Source of the DNA: Methylobacterium sp. J-067
Lineage (GTDB): Bacteria > Pseudomonadota > Alphaproteobacteria > Rhizobiales > Beijerinckiaceae
Assembly: GCF_022829465.1 (NCBI RefSeq)
Contig: NZ_JAKSXZ010000110.1
Coordinates: forward strand, 248,001-312,000
DNA length: 64,000 bases
Reading direction: 5' to 3'
Positions 46,102 to 54,150 of this stretch are shown piece after piece. The position numbers and the translations under genes were made by a program. How positions within the stretch are numbered: the stretch's first letter is position 1; each line of letters starts with the position of its first letter. Below the pieces are notes generated by a model. That model worked only from the letters and a program-made list of their open reading frames with translations, had not been told where the DNA came from and did no database searches.

Positions 46102-47094
46102 TCAGACCCGGTTGCGCTTGCTGAGGTGATCCTCCCAAGCGAGGGCCTGGGTCACGATGGTCTCCAGGTCGTCATAACGGGGCACCCAGCCGAGGCGCTC
46201 GCGGATCTTGTCCGCCGCCGCCACGATCCGCGCAGGGTCTCCGGGACGACGGGGGGAGATGCGCACCGGGAAGTCCTTGCCCGATACCTTCTTCACCACC
46301 TCGACCACTTCGAGCACGGAATAGCCGAGTCCGTAGCCGCAATTCAGCACGAGGCTTTCGCCGTCGCCCCGGAGATAATCGAGAGCGAGGCGATGGGCTT
46401 CGGCGAGGTCTGTGACCTGAATGTAATCGCGCAGGCACGATCCGTCCGGGGTCGGGTAATCCGTGCCGTAGACGTCGAGGCGTTCCCGCTGGCCGAGGGC
46501 GGCCTGGGTCGCGACCTTGATGAGGTGCGTCGCGTTCGGGGTCGATTGACCCGAGCGTCCCTTCGGATCGGCCCCGGCGACGTTGAAGTAGCGGAGCACC
46601 ACGTAGGTGAAGCCGAGCGCGGCGGCGGCGTCCGCGATCATCCACTCGCTCATCAGCTTGGAGCGGCCGTAGGGGTTGATCGGGTTGAGGCTCACGGTCT
46701 CCGTCACCGGGACCACCTCCGGCTCGCCGTAGACGGCCGCCGTGGAGGAGAAGATGACGTGGCGGACGCCCGCCTTCACCGCCGCCTCGATGAGCGCCCG
46801 GGTCTTCACCGTGTTGGCGAGGTAGTAGCCCAGCGGGTCGGACACCGATTCCGGCACCACGATCTTGGCCGCGAAATGCGCCAGCGCGTCGATCTTGTGT
46901 TCGCGGATGGTGCGGGTGACGAGGTCCTGATCGGCCACATCGCCCACCACGAGGGTCACACCCTCCGGCACCGCCCAATCAAAGCCTGTCGAGAGGTCAT
47001 CGAGCACCACGACGGCCTCGTGTCCGGCATCCAGCAGCGCGAGCACCATATGGCTGCCGATATACCCGGCCCCCCCTGTCACCAGCACCGCCAT
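46102..47094 (-). CDS. galE: UDP-glucose 4-epimerase
   Basis: GalE interconverts UDP-glucose and UDP-galactose for polysaccharide synthesis. The 330-aa short-chain-dehydrogenase fold has the NAD loop VTGGAGYIGSH, the catalytic Ser and Tyr/Lys in FSSTAAVYGEP and NPYGRSKLMSE, and the substrate loop FNVAGADPKGR. LRDYIQVTDLAEAH is a typical GalE segment. It is divergent from galU, whose product makes its substrate, across a short region with two palindromes. Confidence 0.95.
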   Translation of the reverse strand: MAVLVTGGAGYIGSHMVLALLDAGHEAVVVLDDLSTGFDWAVPEGVTLVVGDVADQDLVTRTIREHKIDALAHFAAKIVVPESVSDPLGYYLANTVKTRALIEAAVKAGVRHVIFSSTAAVYGEPEVVPVTETVSLNPINPYGRSKLMSEWMIADAAAALGFTYVVLRYFNVAGADPKGRSGQSTPNATHLIKVATQAALGQRERLDVYGTDYPTPDGSCLRDYIQVTDLAEAHRLALDYLRGDGESLVLNCGYGLGYSVLEVVEVVKKVSGKDFPVRISPRRPGDPARIVAAADKIRERLGWVPRYDDLETIVTQALAWEDHLSKRNRV

Positions 47095-47123
47095 CGCATT
47101 GTCTCCGTTGAAGCCGAGAATTA

Positions 47124-47162
47124 ACGCTACCCGTAGCGTCCGCCGATATATTTACGGCGGAC
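47124..47162. promoter_or_regulatory. Two adjoining palindromes in the galE-galU divergent promoter region
   Basis: A 7-bp perfect repeat at 47124-47130/47133-47139 (ACGCTAC, 2-base spacer) directly abuts an 8-bp one at 47138-47145/47155-47162 (GTCCGCCG, 9-base AT-only spacer). They lie between the divergent galE (start 47094) and galU (start 47261). The AT-only spacer could hold a -10 element. A shared regulator of sugar-nucleotide supply is a plausible reading. Confidence 0.45.
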
Positions 47163-47260
47163 TGCTGGGCAGTATCATGAAACGGACCTTGCGATGACCG
47201 TTGCGGTCTGTCTCATCGTCGGGTCCATCCTCAACTCTATCGCTTCAGGGCCAACGCACG

Positions 47261-48127
47261 ATGAAACCGATCCGCAAGGCCGTCCTCCCCGTCGCGGGCC
47301 TGGGCACGCGTTTCCTGCCGGCGACCAAGGCCGTTCCGAAGGAAATGCTGACCGTCGTGGACCGGCCGGTCGTCCAGCACGTCGTGGACGAGGCGCGCGA
47401 GGCGGGCATCGAGCATTTCATCTTCGTCACCGGCCGCGGCAAGGCCGTGATCGAGGACCATTTCGACATCGCCTACGAGCTGGACAAGACCCTGGTTGAG
47501 CGCGGCAAGCAGGCCGCCTATGACGAGTTGAAGAAGGACCTGCCCCAGGCGGGCCAGACGAGCTTCACCCGCCAGCAGGCGCCGCTGGGCCTCGGCCACG
47601 CCGTGTGGTGCGCCCGCGAGATCGTCGGCGACGAGCCCTTCGCCGTGCTGCTTCCCGACATGCTGAGCCGGGGCTGCATGGGCCAGATGCTGGCCGCCTA
47701 CGAGCGGCACGGCGGCAACGTCATCGCCGTCGAGGAGGTCGCCCCCGAGGAGACGCATCAGTACGGGATCGTCAGCGTCGGCGACACCTTCGGCCAGACC
47801 TTCGAGATCACCGGCATGGTCGAGAAGCCCAAGCAGGGCACCGCGCCGTCGAACTTCATCATCTCCGGCCGCTACATACTGCAGCCCGAGATCTTCGGCA
47901 TTCTGGAGCATGGCAAGAAGGGCGCGGGCGGCGAGATCCAGCTCACCGACGCCATGATCGACCTCATGGCCGAGCAGTCCTTCTACGGCATGCGCTACGA
48001 GGGCCGGACCTACGACACCGGCTCGAAGCTCGGCTTCCTCACTGCCAACGTCGCCTACGCGCTGGAGCGCCCGGACCTCGCCGGCCCGCTCAAGGCCGAG
48101 ATCGCGAAGCTGCTGGCCGACCAGTGA
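47261..48127 (+). CDS. galU: UTP-glucose-1-phosphate uridylyltransferase
   Basis: GalU makes UDP-glucose from UTP and glucose 1-phosphate, feeding GalE and glycan synthesis. The 288-aa nucleotidyltransferase begins [19 protein letters not shown] with the nucleotide loop, followed by [15 protein letters not shown], the [10 protein letters not shown] metal site and [16 protein letters not shown]. The frame opens 20 codons earlier; ATG 47261 starts the conserved fold. Confidence 0.96.
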   Translation: MKPIRKAVLPVAGLGTRFLPATKAVPKEMLTVVDRPVVQHVVDEAREAGIEHFIFVTGRGKAVIEDHFDIAYELDKTLVERGKQAAYDELKKDLPQAGQTSFTRQQAPLGLGHAVWCAREIVGDEPFAVLLPDMLSRGCMGQMLAAYERHGGNVIAVEEVAPEETHQYGIVSVGDTFGQTFEITGMVEKPKQGTAPSNFIISGRYILQPEIFGILEHGKKGAGGEIQLTDAMIDLMAEQSFYGMRYEGRTYDTGSKLGFLTANVAYALERPDLAGPLKAEIAKLLADQ

Positions 48128-48191
48128 GCGAGTCCCCTGTTTCGGCGGGGGTGCCATGCGCCGAAAGCAGGATCTGCGGCAAGAACGGACC

Positions 48192-48219
48192 TTGTCTTTT
48201 GTGCGCCGCACTGTATTTT
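48192..48219 (+). promoter_or_regulatory. Sigma70-type promoter of the sRNA
   Basis: TTGTCT at 48192-48197 and TATTTT at 48214-48219 are separated by 16 bases. This predicts a transcript starting near 48226 and ending at the terminator at 48316. It lies 65 bases past galU. Confidence 0.55.
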
Positions 48220-48225
48220 GTGCAT

Positions 48226-48316
48226 CGCAGGAACGCGATGGCGTCGCGGTCCTGTTGCCCTTCTTGGGCGTTTCCTCCCTAGACTTCGGGCCGCTCCTTC
48301 GGGAGTGGCCTTTTTT
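48226..48316 (+). ncRNA. mmgR: MmgR/alpha-r8-type small RNA (Rfam suhB-like)
   Basis: A promoter, three stem regions and a strong terminator define a transcript of about 91 nt. The 5-prime hairpin pairs 48228-48238 with 48244-48254 (one mismatch). A short GCCC/GGGC stem follows. The single-stranded linker at 48271-48280 reads UUUCCUCCCU. That 10-mer is, as I recall, the fully conserved core of the alpha-r8 family whose Sinorhizobium member MmgR limits polyhydroxybutyrate storage with Hfq. The CCUCCC core is complementary to ribosome binding sites, so it probably represses mRNAs by pairing. The 5-prime end is inferred from the promoter. Confidence 0.75.
48289..48316 (+). terminator. Rho-independent terminator with UUCG tetraloop
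   Basis: A 9-bp stem (48289-48297 with 48302-48310, one G-T pair) closes a TTCG tetraloop and runs straight into six T residues at 48311-48316. It ends the sRNA and any galU read-through. Confidence 0.92.
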
Positions 48317-48330
48317 CTGTGCGGTAGGCT

Positions 48331-49242
48331 TTATTCGGCCGCCATCCGGGGCAGGGAGACGTTGCCCGCCCCCTTCGCCACCGCCGCGACGATTGATTCG
48401 AGCGCCGTGACCAGCGCGGGAAAATCCCGGGTCAGGGCGAGGCTGGATTCGTTCATGTACAGTGCGCGGTTCATCTCGATCTGAAGGGCATGGCGCCCGA
48501 GGTTCGGCTCGCCGTAATGCTCGGTGATGAAGCCGCCGGCATACGGCTTGTTGCGCACCACGCGGAACCCGTGCGCCTGGAACTGCGCCTCGAAGGCGTC
48601 GATGAGTGCCGGGCTGCAGGCGGTGCCGTAGCGGTCGCCGAGCACCACGTCGGCCTTCGCCTCCTCCCGCCCGAGGCTGCTCGACGGCATGGAGTGGCAA
48701 TCGATCAGGATGCAGGTGCCATGCGCCTTCGCCGTGCGCTGGATCAGCGCGCGCAACATGCGGTGGTACGGCTTGTACAGTGTCTCGATCCGCGCCACCG
48801 CCTCCTGCGCGGTGATGCGGCCGGCATAGATCTCCTGCCCGTCGGCCACCACGCGGGGCACGGTCCCGAGCCCGCCCGCCACCCGCATGGAGCGCGTGTT
48901 GGCGTAGGGCGGCAGCCGCCCCTCGAACATCCGCGGGTCGAGTTCGAAGGGCTCGCGGTTCACGTCGAGATAGGCGCGGGGGAAGTTCGCCCGCAGCAGC
49001 GGGGCGCCGAGCCGCACCACCGGCTCGAACAGCCGGTCGACATGCGCGTCCTCCGAGCGGCGCAGGCTCAAGCCGTCCAGGCGGGAGGCCGCGAGGAAGC
49101 TCGGCGGATAGACCGCGCCCGAATGCCCGGTGTTGAACACGAACGGGATGGAATGGCTCTCCGGCTCGTCCACCGCGAAGGGTGGGGCGAACAGAGAGGC
49201 GGGCCCGGTCGGCCCTGACGTTTCCGTGTCGGAGATTGTCAT
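48331..49242 (-). CDS. N-formylglutamate amidohydrolase family protein
   Basis: The 303-aa protein belongs to the FGase family (hydrolysis of N-formyl-L-glutamate, or related N-acyl amino acids). FVFNTGHSGAVYPPSF, RRSEDAHVDRLFEPV, FPRAYLDVNREPFELDP, ILIDCHSMPS and ALQIEMNRALYMNE are family signatures with likely zinc ligands in His, Asp and Glu. A frame extension to a GTG at 49344 exists; I start at ATG 49242 because the added 34 residues look unstructured. There is no histidine-utilisation gene nearby. In Rhizobiales this gene commonly neighbours cpdR. Confidence 0.88.
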   Translation of the reverse strand: MTISDTETSGPTGPASLFAPPFAVDEPESHSIPFVFNTGHSGAVYPPSFLAASRLDGLSLRRSEDAHVDRLFEPVVRLGAPLLRANFPRAYLDVNREPFELDPRMFEGRLPPYANTRSMRVAGGLGTVPRVVADGQEIYAGRITAQEAVARIETLYKPYHRMLRALIQRTAKAHGTCILIDCHSMPSSSLGREEAKADVVLGDRYGTACSPALIDAFEAQFQAHGFRVVRNKPYAGGFITEHYGEPNLGRHALQIEMNRALYMNESSLALTRDFPALVTALESIVAAVAKGAGNVSLPRMAAE

Positions 49243-49383
49243 CGTCGGCGTGGACGCTCCGGCTGCGATCCCGTATCCCGTCTGCACAGTCTGGGGCGCG
49301 GATTCGCGCCTGTCCACTGGCCGCGTGCTCGGTTGCAACGACACAACGGCCCGTAGGTCATCAGTTTGCGGTACCCGCTTTGG

Positions 49384-49398
49384 TTACCCGTTGTTTAC
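49384..49398. promoter_or_regulatory. CtrA-like box upstream of cpdR
   Basis: TTAC, seven bases, TTAC matches the spacing of the CtrA consensus TTAA-N7-TTAA with one mismatch per half. It lies 54 bases before the cpdR start. CpdR acts in the CtrA proteolysis pathway, so feedback would make sense. The match is imperfect. Confidence 0.3.
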
Positions 49399-49452
49399 CA
49401 AGCCGTCCCTTTGTGGGATCAACGCTTCGACTCAAGGTCTCGGAACCGTCCG

Positions 49453-49809
49453 ATGAAAATTCTGCTGGCGGAAGACGACAACGACATGCGCCGGTTCCTG
49501 GCCAAGGCGCTGCAGAACGCAGGCTACGACGTGCTCTCGTTCGACAACGGCCTCTCGGCGTATAACCGCCTGAGGGAGGAGCCGTTCGAACTTCTCCTCA
49601 CCGATATCGTGATGCCGGAGATGGACGGGATCGAACTGGCCCGCCGGGCCACCGAGCTCGACCCGGACATCAAGGTGATGTTCATCACCGGCTTCGCGGC
49701 CGTGGCGCTGAACCCGGACTCGAAGGCCCCGAAGGACGCGAAGGTGCTCTCGAAGCCGTTCCACCTGCGCGATCTCGTCAACGAGGTCGAGAAGCTGCTC
49801 GCCGCCTGA
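49453..49809 (+). CDS. cpdR: Single-domain response regulator CpdR, ClpXP adaptor control
   Basis: CpdR is a stand-alone receiver that, when unphosphorylated, directs ClpXP to degrade cell-cycle regulators such as CtrA; the CckA-ChpT relay phosphorylates it. The 118-aa protein has the acidic pair LLAEDDND, phospho-Asp51 in LLLTDIVMPEMDG, and the conserved Lys in VLSKPFHLRDLV. It has no output domain and closely follows known CpdR sequences. Confidence 0.93.
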   Translation: MKILLAEDDNDMRRFLAKALQNAGYDVLSFDNGLSAYNRLREEPFELLLTDIVMPEMDGIELARRATELDPDIKVMFITGFAAVALNPDSKAPKDAKVLSKPFHLRDLVNEVEKLLAA

Positions 49810-49894
49810 CACGGCTGCGCGTGACCGCGCTGCCATAGGCAAGTTCCGCGCGAAGCCCCTATATGGGTGATCTTCCGCGCGGGACGCAGCGACA

Positions 49895-50164
49895 ATGCAG
49901 CCGGTCACCATCTACACCACGTCCTGGTGCCCATATTGCGCGGCGGCCAAGAGCCTGCTGTCGCAGAAGGGCGTGGCCTTCCAGGAGATCGACGTGGAGC
50001 GCGCGGCCGGCGCCCGTGCGACGATGGTCGAGCGGGCAGGCGGCCGCACGAGCGTGCCGCAGATCTTCGTCGGCGCGACCCATGTCGGCGGGTGCGACGA
50101 TCTCTATGCCCTCGACCGCTCGGGCAAGCTCGATCCGCTGCTGAAGGCACCGGCCGATGCCTGA
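49895..50164 (+). CDS. grxC: Glutaredoxin 3
   Basis: GrxC is an 89-aa glutathione-dependent dithiol reductase. The active site CPYC is at residues 12-15 (TTSWCPYCAAAK). RTSVPQIFVG has the cis-Pro, and HVGGCDDLYALD binds glutathione. It overlaps the nitrilase-family gene by 8 bases. Confidence 0.95.
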   Translation: MQPVTIYTTSWCPYCAAAKSLLSQKGVAFQEIDVERAAGARATMVERAGGRTSVPQIFVGATHVGGCDDLYALDRSGKLDPLLKAPADA

Positions 50165-50996
50165 GCGCTTCATCGCCGCCTGCGTCCAGATGCGATCCGG
50201 GCGCGACCCGGCGGCCAATCGCGATGCCGCCGTCGCGGGCCTGCGCGAGGCGGCGGGGCAGGGCGCCAGCTATATCCAGACCCCGGAGATGACCTCCCTG
50301 GTGGAGCGCAGCCGCGAGCGGCTGTTCGCGGTCGTCACGGACGAGAACTCCGATCCCACCCTCACCGCCCTGCGCCAGACGGCGCGGGAGGTTGGCGCCT
50401 GGGTGCAGGTCGGCTCCATCGCCGTGCGCAACGGCGAGAAGATCGCCAACCGCGCGTTCCTCATCGACCCGGAGGGCGGCATCGCCGCCTCCTACGACAA
50501 GCTGCACCTGTTCGACGTGGATCTGCCGAGCGGCGAGAGCTGGCGCGAATCCTCAACCTATACCGGCGGCGGCTGTGCCGTGGTGGCGGAGACGCCGCTC
50601 GCCACCTTCGGCCTGACGATCTGCTACGACATCCGCTTCCCGGCCCTCTACCGGGCGCTGGCGGAGGCCGGTGCCACGGTCCTCACCGGCCCGGCCTGCT
50701 TCACCCGGCAGACCGGGGAGGCCCATTGGCTGGTCCTGCAACGGGCGCGGGCCATCGAGACCGGCTCGTTCATGATCTCCGCTGCGCAGGGCGGCGTCCA
50801 CGAGGACGGCCGCGAGACGTATGGCCACTCGATCATCGTCGATCCGTGGGGCCGCGTCCTCGCCGAGGGCGGCACCGAGCCGGGGGTGATCCTGGCCGAG
50901 ATCGACCTTTCCCAAGTCGCGGATGCGAGGGCGCGCATCCCGTCGCTTCGCCATGCCCGGCCGTTCAGCGTCGAACGGATCGTGGCGAAGTCCTGA
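50157..50996 (+). CDS. Carbon-nitrogen hydrolase, Nit1-like (deaminated glutathione amidase type)
   Basis: Nit1-type enzymes repair deaminated glutathione. The 279-aa nitrilase-superfamily protein has the Glu in ASYIQTPEMTSLV, Lys in SYDKLHLFDVDLP and the nucleophile Cys in GLTICYDIRFPALYR. The partner grxC upstream makes a glutathione-linked role attractive. It is followed by the DUF1178 gene after 19 bases. Confidence 0.9.
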   Translation: MPERFIAACVQMRSGRDPAANRDAAVAGLREAAGQGASYIQTPEMTSLVERSRERLFAVVTDENSDPTLTALRQTAREVGAWVQVGSIAVRNGEKIANRAFLIDPEGGIAASYDKLHLFDVDLPSGESWRESSTYTGGGCAVVAETPLATFGLTICYDIRFPALYRALAEAGATVLTGPACFTRQTGEAHWLVLQRARAIETGSFMISAAQGGVHEDGRETYGHSIIVDPWGRVLAEGGTEPGVILAEIDLSQVADARARIPSLRHARPFSVERIVAKS

Positions 50997-51015
50997 GACA
51001 CCGAACCGCACGCGA

Positions 51016-51468
51016 ATGATCCGGTACAATCTGGTCTGCGAGGCCGCGCACGGCTTCGAATGCTGGTTTTCCTCCTCGGATTCGTACGAGATCCAGGTCT
51101 CGCGCGGCCTCGTGACCTGTCCCCATTGCGGCAGCGGGTCGGTCTCCAAGGCCATCATGGCGCCGATGATTGCGCGCAAGGACCGCGCGGAGGTGCCCAT
51201 CCCGGCGCCGACGCCCGAGACGCCGGTGCGGATGATCGCCGAGCCGGAGCGCAAGCTGCGCGAGATGATCAAGGCGCTGCACGACCATGTGGCGGCCCAT
51301 TCCGAGCATGTCGGCGAGCGTTTCGCCGAGGAGGCGCGGAAGATCTATTACGGCGAGGCCGAAGGCCGCTCGATTCACGGGCATGCGAGCCTCGACGAGG
51401 CCCGCGCCCTGATCGATGAGGGGATCGAGGTCGCCCCGATCCCGATGCTACCGGACGACCGGAACTAG
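51016..51468 (+). CDS. DUF1178 family protein
   Basis: The 150-aa protein has an N-terminal zinc-ribbon-like start (MIRYNLVCEAAHGFECWF, then LVTCPHCGSGSVSKAIMAP with C-x2-C). KIYYGEAEGRSIHGHAS and GIEVAPIPMLPDD are DUF1178 signatures. Function is unknown, but the order grxC, nitrilase, DUF1178 is common in alphaproteobacteria. It overlaps the convergent DsbB-like gene by 4 bases. Confidence 0.9.
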   Translation: MIRYNLVCEAAHGFECWFSSSDSYEIQVSRGLVTCPHCGSGSVSKAIMAPMIARKDRAEVPIPAPTPETPVRMIAEPERKLREMIKALHDHVAAHSEHVGERFAEEARKIYYGEAEGRSIHGHASLDEARALIDEGIEVAPIPMLPDDRN

Positions 51469-51953
51469 CGCCGGAGCGCCGTCGTCCCCGCGAAGGACGC
51501 CAGGACGAAGGATACGAGCGCGCTCCATCCGGCGAGGGAGACGCCGAGGACGCGCAGGGCCGCCACCGAGCAATCCACCACGCGCACGCTCTGGAGCGAG
51601 TTCATGAAGTCGCCGACGGCGGCAGGGTTGGCGCCCGTGCCGCCGCCGCAATCGGTCGGGCCCGGCCAGAAGCCCCATTCGGCGCCGGCATGATAAACGC
51701 CGACACCCGCGCCATAGAGCAGGCCGAGGGCTGCGAGGCCGAGGGCGAGCCGAGCGAGCCGCTCCGGCGCGAATAGGGCCACGAGGCCGAGCGGCACCGC
51801 CGCGTAATAGGGCAGACGCTCGGTCAGGCAGAGCTTACACGGCACGTAGCCGTAGCCGTATTGCAGCACGAGCGCGGCGCCGACTGTCACTGCCGCGACG
51901 AGGGCGAGCCAGAGGCCGGCTGTCTTCAGGCGGACGGCAGCACGCGTATCCAT
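51465..51953 (-). CDS. DsbB-family disulfide bond formation protein
   Basis: This 162-aa inner-membrane quinone reductase has four helices and two cysteine pairs: CKLC (Cys39 and Cys42) after the first helix, and the TDCGGG/VVDCSV pair in the second periplasmic loop. It should re-oxidise a DsbA-like thiol oxidase. The longer frame to 52289 is a shadow of the YqaA gene; ATG 51953 is the start, 2 bases after that gene. Confidence 0.88.
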   Translation of the reverse strand: MDTRAAVRLKTAGLWLALVAAVTVGAALVLQYGYGYVPCKLCLTERLPYYAAVPLGLVALFAPERLARLALGLAALGLLYGAGVGVYHAGAEWGFWPGPTDCGGGTGANPAAVGDFMNSLQSVRVVDCSVAALRVLGVSLAGWSALVSFVLASFAGTTALRR

Positions 51954-51955
51954 CA

Positions 51956-52537
51956 CTACAAAATCACCTTGAACAGGACGAAGCCGAGGACGATCACCGC
52001 CATGGAGATGGCGGCCACCGCGTTGAGATGCCGATCGAGCACGCCGCGGATCTGCACGCCGTAGCGGCCCAGTAGGGCGGCGAGGATGAAGAACCGCGCC
52101 CCGCGGGTGATGATCGACAGCACCGTGAACCAGAACAGGCTGTAATGGGCCAGTCCCGACGTGATGGTCACGAGCTTGTAAGGGATCGGCGTGAGGCCCT
52201 TCAGCAGGATCACCCAATGGCCGTACTCGGCATAGGAGCGCTGGAAGGCATCCGCCGAGTTCTGCAGGCCGTAGAGCTTGATGACCCATTCGCCGAGGGA
52301 ATCGAACAGCAGCGCGCCGATGCCGTAGCCGACCAACCCGCCGAGGACCGAGCAGACCGTCGCGACGGTCGCGTAGAACCAGACCCGATCCGGGCGGCTC
52401 ACCGCCATCGGCACCAGCATGGCATCCGGGGGCACGGGGAAGAACGAGCTTTCCGCGAACGCCACCGCGCCGAGGGCGTAGGGCGCGGAGGGCCGGTCGC
52501 TCAGGGCGAGGATCCAGGCGTAGAGCCGCCGCAGCAT
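51956..52537 (-). CDS. YqaA/DedA-like membrane protein
   Basis: The 193-aa protein has about four membrane helices with SSFFPVPPDAMLVPMAVSRP and VILLKGLTPIPYKLVTITSG, the paired Pro/Gly/Arg motifs of the DedA/VTT superfamily, and the YqaA-type length. VTT proteins are thought to act as lipid scramblases or proton-linked carriers. ATG 52537 begins LRRLYAWILALSDRPSAPYA. It is upstream of and almost abuts the DsbB-like gene. Confidence 0.88.
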   Translation of the reverse strand: MLRRLYAWILALSDRPSAPYALGAVAFAESSFFPVPPDAMLVPMAVSRPDRVWFYATVATVCSVLGGLVGYGIGALLFDSLGEWVIKLYGLQNSADAFQRSYAEYGHWVILLKGLTPIPYKLVTITSGLAHYSLFWFTVLSIITRGARFFILAALLGRYGVQIRGVLDRHLNAVAAISMAVIVLGFVLFKVIL

Positions 52538-52666
52538 CAAGTCGTCCGGGGAGTGCGAGGAAAGCGGCGACCCTTCAAGCACAGCCCACCGCGTAACGCC
52601 AGAGAGGCGGAGGGCGGGAGAAAACTCTTGGCCGCACGGGGCGACCTGTGCGATGAGCGCCACCGC

Positions 52667-52751
52667 GCGGGTATGGCGGAATTGGTAGACGCGGGCGACT
52701 CAAAATCGCCAGCCGCAAGGCGTGGGGGTTCGATTCCCTCTACCCGCACCA
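52667..52751 (+). tRNA. tRNA-Leu (anticodon CAA)
   Basis: The 85-nt cloverleaf has acceptor arms GCGGGTA (52667-52673) and TACCCGC (52741-52747), discriminator A and an encoded CCA. The anticodon loop CTCAAAA gives anticodon CAA at 52701-52703. The long variable arm and the GGTTCGATTCC T-arm mark a class II leucine tRNA. Confidence 0.97.
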
Positions 52752-52760
52752 CAAGCCGGC

Positions 52761-53276
52761 TCAGTCCTCTTCGGACAGGTCGCGGAACTCGATCTGCACA
52801 GAGCTGTAGAGCCGCTTCAGCCACATCTGCGCTTCCGCGAGCTTGGCCCGGTTCAGCTCCGTTTCCTCCTCCGCGCGCCGCGCGCGGGCATCGGCCATCT
52901 GCGCCGCGAGTTCGGCCCGCTCGGCGCGCAGATGCGCGTCCCGCGCCGCCGATTCCGCGAGGCGCAGGCGGCGCTCCGTCTCTTCCAGGCGGTGCATCGT
53001 GCCGTCGAGGACAGCCTGCGAATGCTGCACGACGTCCTGCGCGAAGCGGCGTGCCTGGCGCATCCGCGAGCCGACATCGCGGATCAACTCGATGGCGGCG
53101 GGCCAGTTCGGCTCGTCCTCCATCTCGTCCGCGCGAGCCGGCTCGGGGAAGAGCTGCACCACGCCGCTTCCGTGCCCTGGGGCCAAGAGTTGGCGCAGAG
53201 TCGGGCGGTTCTCCCAATCGTTGTCGGACAAGGCGTCCCCGTCGGTGTCCGGGCGATCGTGGAGTTGGCGCGACAT
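52761..53276 (-). CDS. Coiled-coil paralog A of an unrecognised four-member family
   Basis: I do not recognise this 171-aa protein. It has no signal or membrane segment. After a disordered N-terminus (1-55), NWPAAIELIRDVGSRMRQAR (Trp58) matches a helical motif in three other genes of the region. A long heptad-rich coiled coil (about 75-148) is rich in Arg, Glu and Ala. The C-terminal motif AEAQMWLKRLYSSVQIEF (WL at 152-153) is the second shared signature. ATG 53276 overlaps the TGA of paralog B by one base, so the two are coupled. It lies 9 bases from tRNA-Leu. A structural or polar-localisation role is conceivable. Confidence 0.75.
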   Translation of the reverse strand: MSRQLHDRPDTDGDALSDNDWENRPTLRQLLAPGHGSGVVQLFPEPARADEMEDEPNWPAAIELIRDVGSRMRQARRFAQDVVQHSQAVLDGTMHRLEETERRLRLAESAARDAHLRAERAELAAQMADARARRAEEETELNRAKLAEAQMWLKRLYSSVQIEFRDLSEED

Positions 53277-53779
53277 CAGCGCGGGGCCTCGTCGAGGACG
53301 GTGAACTCGTTGAAGATCGTCTCGTGGATCTGCTTGAGCCACGCTTCCGAGATCCGGGCGCGCTCCTCGGCCTGGGCGGCGCGCTCCTCGGCGGCGCGCA
53401 CCCGCTCCATCGCGGCGACTTGCAGATCGGAGGCCTGCGCCTCCGCCGCCCGGACGCGCTCCTCCGCCATCCTCATGTCGGCGCGGGCGCGTTCCAGCAA
53501 TTCCTCGACATGCGATTCCCGCTCGCGGGATTGCGCCTCGACCTCGCGGATGCGGGACGCCGTCGAACGGATGCGGTCGATGAGGACGGACCAGTCCGTA
53601 TTGGGCTCGCGCATCGTGGACCTCGACAAGTCATCGTCGATGGAAGACCCGAAGGCCCTCAGGATCGTCGCAATGCTGCCCGTCGGCTGCGCGGCTGCGG
53701 GGGCGGTCACGGTCGGTGTCTCGAAGTCTTCGCTCCGTTCAAACCGCAGTTTCTTCACGGGATTGATGTTCGGAAACAT
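53276..53779 (-). CDS. Coiled-coil paralog B of an unrecognised four-member family
   Basis: This 167-aa protein is first in a two-gene unit with paralog A. The N-terminal 55 residues look disordered (TAPAAAQPTGSI). DWSVLIDRIRSTASRIREVE (Trp63) is the shared N-side helix. The coiled coil (ERVRAAEAQASDLQVAAMER) runs to SEAWLKQIHETIFNEF (WL at 147-148), the shared C-side motif. No enzyme domain or export signal is present. The family resemblance to paralogs D and E is by my reading of the motifs. Confidence 0.75.
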   Translation of the reverse strand: MFPNINPVKKLRFERSEDFETPTVTAPAAAQPTGSIATILRAFGSSIDDDLSRSTMREPNTDWSVLIDRIRSTASRIREVEAQSRERESHVEELLERARADMRMAEERVRAAEAQASDLQVAAMERVRAAEERAAQAEERARISEAWLKQIHETIFNEFTVLDEAPR

Positions 53780-54150
53780 GGTGGACGGTGCCCGCAGGAA
53801 GGCAAGGCTCGACGCTGAGCCTTGTCGTTAATTTTGTCTGAATTGGCCTGCGACTCAAGTCCCGCCGCCACGGAGCGGCCAAGTTTTCCCTGATTTCGAG
53901 GGCGTTTCGCCCGTTCATCCGCAATGACAGTTAATGTCCATCGGCGCGCGAGAACTTCGCTTTAGAGCCCCGCGACAATCGCTGCGGCCGGCTGCCTAGA
54001 GTTGTACAATTGGGGTTGGGCAGCCTCACCCAGCCCACGGGTGTGGAAACTGACCGTGTGCAACCTTTCCAGGGAAAACGAAAAATGTGATCAATCCGCT
54101 GCGCGAGACGGGCGAGAGCAGCCAATTCCGTCACCGCAGGCTTGGATGGG
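53780..54150. other. Divergent intergenic region, no gene seen
   Basis: The 371 bases between paralog B and the metallophosphoesterase contain no supportable ORF. An 8-bp palindrome (TTGTACAA, 54002-54009) and an AT-rich run near 54075-54100 (GGGAAAACGAAAAATG) are the only points seen. Both divergent promoters should lie here. Confidence 0.5.

Noticed and set aside
52667-52751. tRNA-Leu as an attachment site for an island carrying the coiled-coil genes
   Set aside because: No integrase is present and I see no repeat of the tRNA 3-prime end downstream. Base composition of the cluster matches its surroundings.
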